Shown: in pieces, positions 4,774 to 6,823 of the stretch
Position numbering within the stretch: the stretch's first letter is position 1
Layout: the number at the start of each line of letters is the position of its first letter
DNA from: a bacterium
GTDB taxonomy: Bacteria > Bacillota > Clostridia > Oscillospirales > Acutalibacteraceae
DNA length: 6,823 nt
Reading direction: 5' to 3'
Assembly: GCA_020625635.1 (NCBI GenBank)
Contig: JAHLBL010000086.1
Location: forward strand, 1 to 6,823
Program-made: the position numbers and the translations under genes
Notes under the pieces: model-generated
What the model was told of the DNA's origin: nothing
The model's database searches: none
What the model saw: only the letters and a program-made list of their open reading frames with translations

Positions 4774-5871
4774 TTACCGCTGTCCGCGTCCGCCCGTCAT
4801 AATCGAGTGAAGCGGTCGGCAGTTGCGTTTTATAGCCATACCCGCTATTATGCATACAGCCGCTATGGAAATCGGCAGGCAGATGTAAATCGCGAGCCTT
4901 CCGATGTAGGTGTCGCTGCCCTCCTGTGAGAAAGCGATCTGATTCAGAATGTTCGTGATAGGCTGGTGCATAGCGTAAACGAAGAAGAGGTGCGTAGCTG
5001 CGATGATGAAGCCTCGCTTGTCGGTGATACGCTTGGCGATATGGTCGAACAAAAGCCACATCGCGATAACGCCTACGACCTCGTTGAGCTTGTACAGCTC
5101 ATTGAGAACGATCTTGAACGCGATCCCGTCGTCTGATTTCGTCGCGATAAAGGTGTTCAGCGCGCTTAATAATACCCATCCCGCTCCAAAGCAGAGCGCC
5201 ATGATCTTGTTGTTCTGCTTTTTCGCTACGACATTGAAGTCGCTGAGAAGCGCGAGCGACGCGCCTACGCTGAAGAAAAACAGCCCCGAACAGTCGATGA
5301 TGTAGTTCAGGTTGAATGCCCACAGCGCGCAGAAAATCACGAGGATTATTCCTTTCAGATTCTTTATCAGGAAGTAAAGCAGCGGTGAGAGGATTGAGTA
5401 GAGCATAAGCTGCCTTATGAACCACAGAGGTTCGGCAGGCGGGTTAATAAAGTACACGAAGAAGTTCGGCAGCGGCTCGGAGTATTTCTGGATCTCGGGG
5501 AGATTCTTCAGCAGCTCGACCTGAGACAGAGCCACGATCAGCAGTCCCGACAGCGCAGCCCATACAACGTAAGGCACGAGCAGCGAGAAAGCGCGGTGCT
5601 TCAGCTTGGTGACATAGCCGTTCACGCTGTTCTCATAGTTGTGGAAAAACAGAAATCCCGAGATAATAAAGAACAGAGGTACCGCAAAGCTGAACAGCTC
5701 GTTGGAGAAAAAGTATTCAAATACAAAGGCAAAGTTGTTGCCGTTAAGCCGTGTTGTGGGCGTAAGCTCCGTCTCAAAGTTGAACGCGTTGACAAAGATG
5801 ACCGCTGCCATCGCGAAAACGGAGATAAACCTGATTTTTCGGCTCAGATATTTTGTTAGTTTTCTGCTCAT
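4774..5871 (-). CDS. Acyltransferase-3 family membrane protein
   Basis: This is a polytopic membrane protein with about ten hydrophobic segments across its whole length, of the acyltransferase-3 family (O-acetylation of cell-surface glycans or similar). Landmarks are the first segment after RKIRFISVFAM, SFAVPLFFIISGFLFFHNY (the PxFFxISGF family motif) and PAEPLWFIRQLMLYSILSPLLYFL, matching the PLWFLRDL region. The tail is short, basic and GRGQR-like. I prefer the ATG at 5871: it follows the rex stop by one base and has GGTGAT, part of an extended Shine-Dalgarno, inside the end of rex, giving 365 residues. An ATG at 5889 would add six residues and overlap rex, but lacks a ribosome site. Oddly, the His expected at the end of the first membrane segment (family phrase FxHxYN) reads VFVNAFN here. 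The target glycan is unknown. Confidence 0.85.
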   Translation of the reverse strand: MSRKLTKYLSRKIRFISVFAMAAVIFVNAFNFETELTPTTRLNGNNFAFVFEYFFSNELFSFAVPLFFIISGFLFFHNYENSVNGYVTKLKHRAFSLLVPYVVWAALSGLLIVALSQVELLKNLPEIQKYSEPLPNFFVYFINPPAEPLWFIRQLMLYSILSPLLYFLIKNLKGIILVIFCALWAFNLNYIIDCSGLFFFSVGASLALLSDFNVVAKKQNNKIMALCFGAGWVLLSALNTFIATKSDDGIAFKIVLNELYKLNEVVGVIAMWLLFDHIAKRITDKRGFIIAATHLFFVYAMHQPITNILNQIAFSQEGSDTYIGRLAIYICLPISIAAVCIIAGMAIKRNCRPLHSIMTGGRGQR

Positions 5872-5872
5872 A

Positions 5873-6508
5873 TCAATCACCGAGCTCATTCATACTGTAG
5901 CATAATGTCATCAGCATATCGCTGAGGTGGACGTTCTCGACGATCGCGTCGGGGAAGTCGCCCTGAATATAATAGTGGGTGAAGTTCCAGTAGCATCTTA
6001 CGCCCGCGTCGTACAGCCTTTTAACGATTTCGGGAGCGGCGCCGCGCGGTATACAGAGGAACGCGACCTCGACGTTGTTTTCACCGCAGAAGTCCTCGAG
6101 CGTCTTTTCGTCAAGAATTTTCAGCCCGTTGATGTCGTTGCCGAAAATATCTCTGTTGTTGTCGAATATTCCGACAAGGTTGAAGCCGAGCTTATTGAAC
6201 TCCATATGCGCGGCAATTGCGGTTCCGATATGTCCCGCGCCGATAAGAATCGCTGTGTGGTTCTTATCGAGCCCGAGAATATTTGCGATTTCCTCCTTGA
6301 GCTTCGGCACAGAGTAGCCGTAGCCCTGATGACCGAAGCCGCCGAAGCAGTTGAGGTCCTGCCTTACCTGACTTGCGGTTGAGCGCATGATCTCGGCGAG
6401 CCTGCCTGAGCTTATGCGATCGATGCGTTGCTCCTCGAGCTCGCTTAAAAAGCGGTAGTATCTCGGCAGCCTGCGTATAACAGATTTGGAAATGTTATCC
6501 TTATTCAT
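5873..6508 (-). CDS. rex: Redox-sensing transcriptional repressor Rex
   Basis: Rex is a cytosolic DNA-binding dimer that senses the NADH/NAD+ ratio. NADH releases it from operators ahead of fermentation and respiration genes. The 211-residue length is typical. An N-terminal winged helix (about 1-75) carries RRLPRYYRFLSEL, SSGRLAEIMRSTASQVRQD and the FGGFGHQGYGY wing. A Rossmann domain follows with GAGHIG (90-95) and the acidic residue D116 in GIFDNN, then the helix that swaps between subunits (ENVHLSDML to the end). The start is supported by GAGG about five bases upstream. It lies 35 bp after icd and one base before the acyltransferase, with no terminator between, so co-transcription is likely. 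I found no convincing Rex operator (TTGTTAA-N4-TTAACAA) in this window; targets are elsewhere or upstream of icd. Confidence 0.96.
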   Translation of the reverse strand: MNKDNISKSVIRRLPRYYRFLSELEEQRIDRISSGRLAEIMRSTASQVRQDLNCFGGFGHQGYGYSVPKLKEEIANILGLDKNHTAILIGAGHIGTAIAAHMEFNKLGFNLVGIFDNNRDIFGNDINGLKILDEKTLEDFCGENNVEVAFLCIPRGAAPEIVKRLYDAGVRCYWNFTHYYIQGDFPDAIVENVHLSDMLMTLCYSMNELGD

Positions 6509-6543
6509 TCTGTCCTCATATCCTTGCTGATTGCGAATTGTTA

Positions 6544-6823
6544 TTACAATAAAGCCTTTAAGTTGGAGTTGACAGCCTCGAGAAATTCGGTGGTGTTAAC
6601 CTTCTTTTTGTTTTCAAGCGTGGAGATGAGATAGAGGTCGCCTGTCATAATGCCCGACTCGATTGTGTCGATAACGGCTTTTTCAAGCTTGTCGGCGAAG
6701 CTTACGAGCTCGTCAAGTCCGTCAAGCTCGCCGCGCTTTCTGAGAGCGCCCGACCATGCGAAGAGAGTAGCTACGGAGTTTGTGGAGGTTTCCTCGCCCT
6801 TGAGGTACTTGTAGTAGTGGCGC
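6544..6823 (-). CDS. icd: NADP-dependent isocitrate dehydrogenase, C-terminal part (partial)
   Basis: This is the last 92 residues of an isocitrate dehydrogenase that oxidises isocitrate to 2-oxoglutarate and CO2. Reading the minus strand from 6822 gives RHYYKYLKGEETSTNSVATL, then FAWSGALRKRGELDGLDEL and IDTIESGIMTGDL. This is the pattern of the eukaryote-like homodimeric NADP class (human IDH1: GQETSTNPIASIFAWTRGL, IETIEAGFMTKDL), not the E. coli Icd class. In that class the GxETSTN region contributes to coenzyme binding. The rest of the gene and its promoter are outside the window. It ends in a tandem stop, TAATAA (6541-6546). Only 35 bp separate it from rex on the same strand. The gene symbol is generic. 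NADP preference is inferred from the subfamily. Confidence 0.92.
   Translation of the reverse strand, partial: RHYYKYLKGEETSTNSVATLFAWSGALRKRGELDGLDELVSFADKLEKAVIDTIESGIMTGDLYLISTLENKKKVNTTEFLEAVNSNLKALL

Noticed and set aside
6533..6551. ATTGTTATTACAAT between icd and rex as a possible Rex operator
   Set aside because: It is a short 5-bp inverted repeat, mostly made of the TAATAA stop region. It does not fit TTGTTAA-N4-TTAACAA.

Overview
The window reads as ordinary chromosome from a Gram-positive, anaerobic Clostridia-type bacterium, most likely a Ruminococcus/Oscillospiraceae relative. This is inferred from the AAGGAG-type ribosome binding sites, the clostridial flavour of the proteins (LSEGQ-type ABC exporter, a divergent ATP-type PEP carboxykinase, Rex, BioY) and T-rich sigma-A promoters. 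No rRNA, tRNA, CRISPR array, transposase or phage gene is visible.

Layout from left to right. (1) 1-441 (+): the end of an ABC exporter. (2) 442-694: a roughly 200-bp palindromic intergenic element with a terminator hairpin at each end. (3) 695-1501 (-) mscS-like channel and 1567-2160 (-) bioY, each with its own recognisable promoter. The bioY promoter is overlapped by a good candidate BirA (biotin repressor) operator. (4) 2351-2728 (+): a small, very acidic protein of unknown function. (5) 2803-4494 (+): pckA, with a near-consensus promoter and strong ribosome binding site. (6) 4495-4773: a second copy of the palindromic element, followed by a separate two-way terminator. (7) 4774-5871 (-) acyltransferase-3 membrane protein, 5873-6508 (-) rex, and 6544-6823 (-) the C-terminal end of an NADP-type isocitrate dehydrogenase. 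These three lie head to tail with 1-bp and 35-bp gaps, so they probably form one transcript, icd-rex-acyltransferase.

Functionally the window mixes central carbon and redox metabolism (PEP carboxykinase, isocitrate dehydrogenase, the NADH/NAD+ sensor Rex) with vitamin uptake (BioY) and envelope functions (MscS, ABC exporter, acyltransferase). The least ordinary signals are non-coding: a two-copy family of nested-palindrome elements in the two convergent intergenic regions, and the BirA operator at bioY. Among proteins, the divergent PEP carboxykinase, the unknown acidic protein and the acyltransferase with Asn where the conserved His is expected deserve a look. I see no clearly new multi-gene system.
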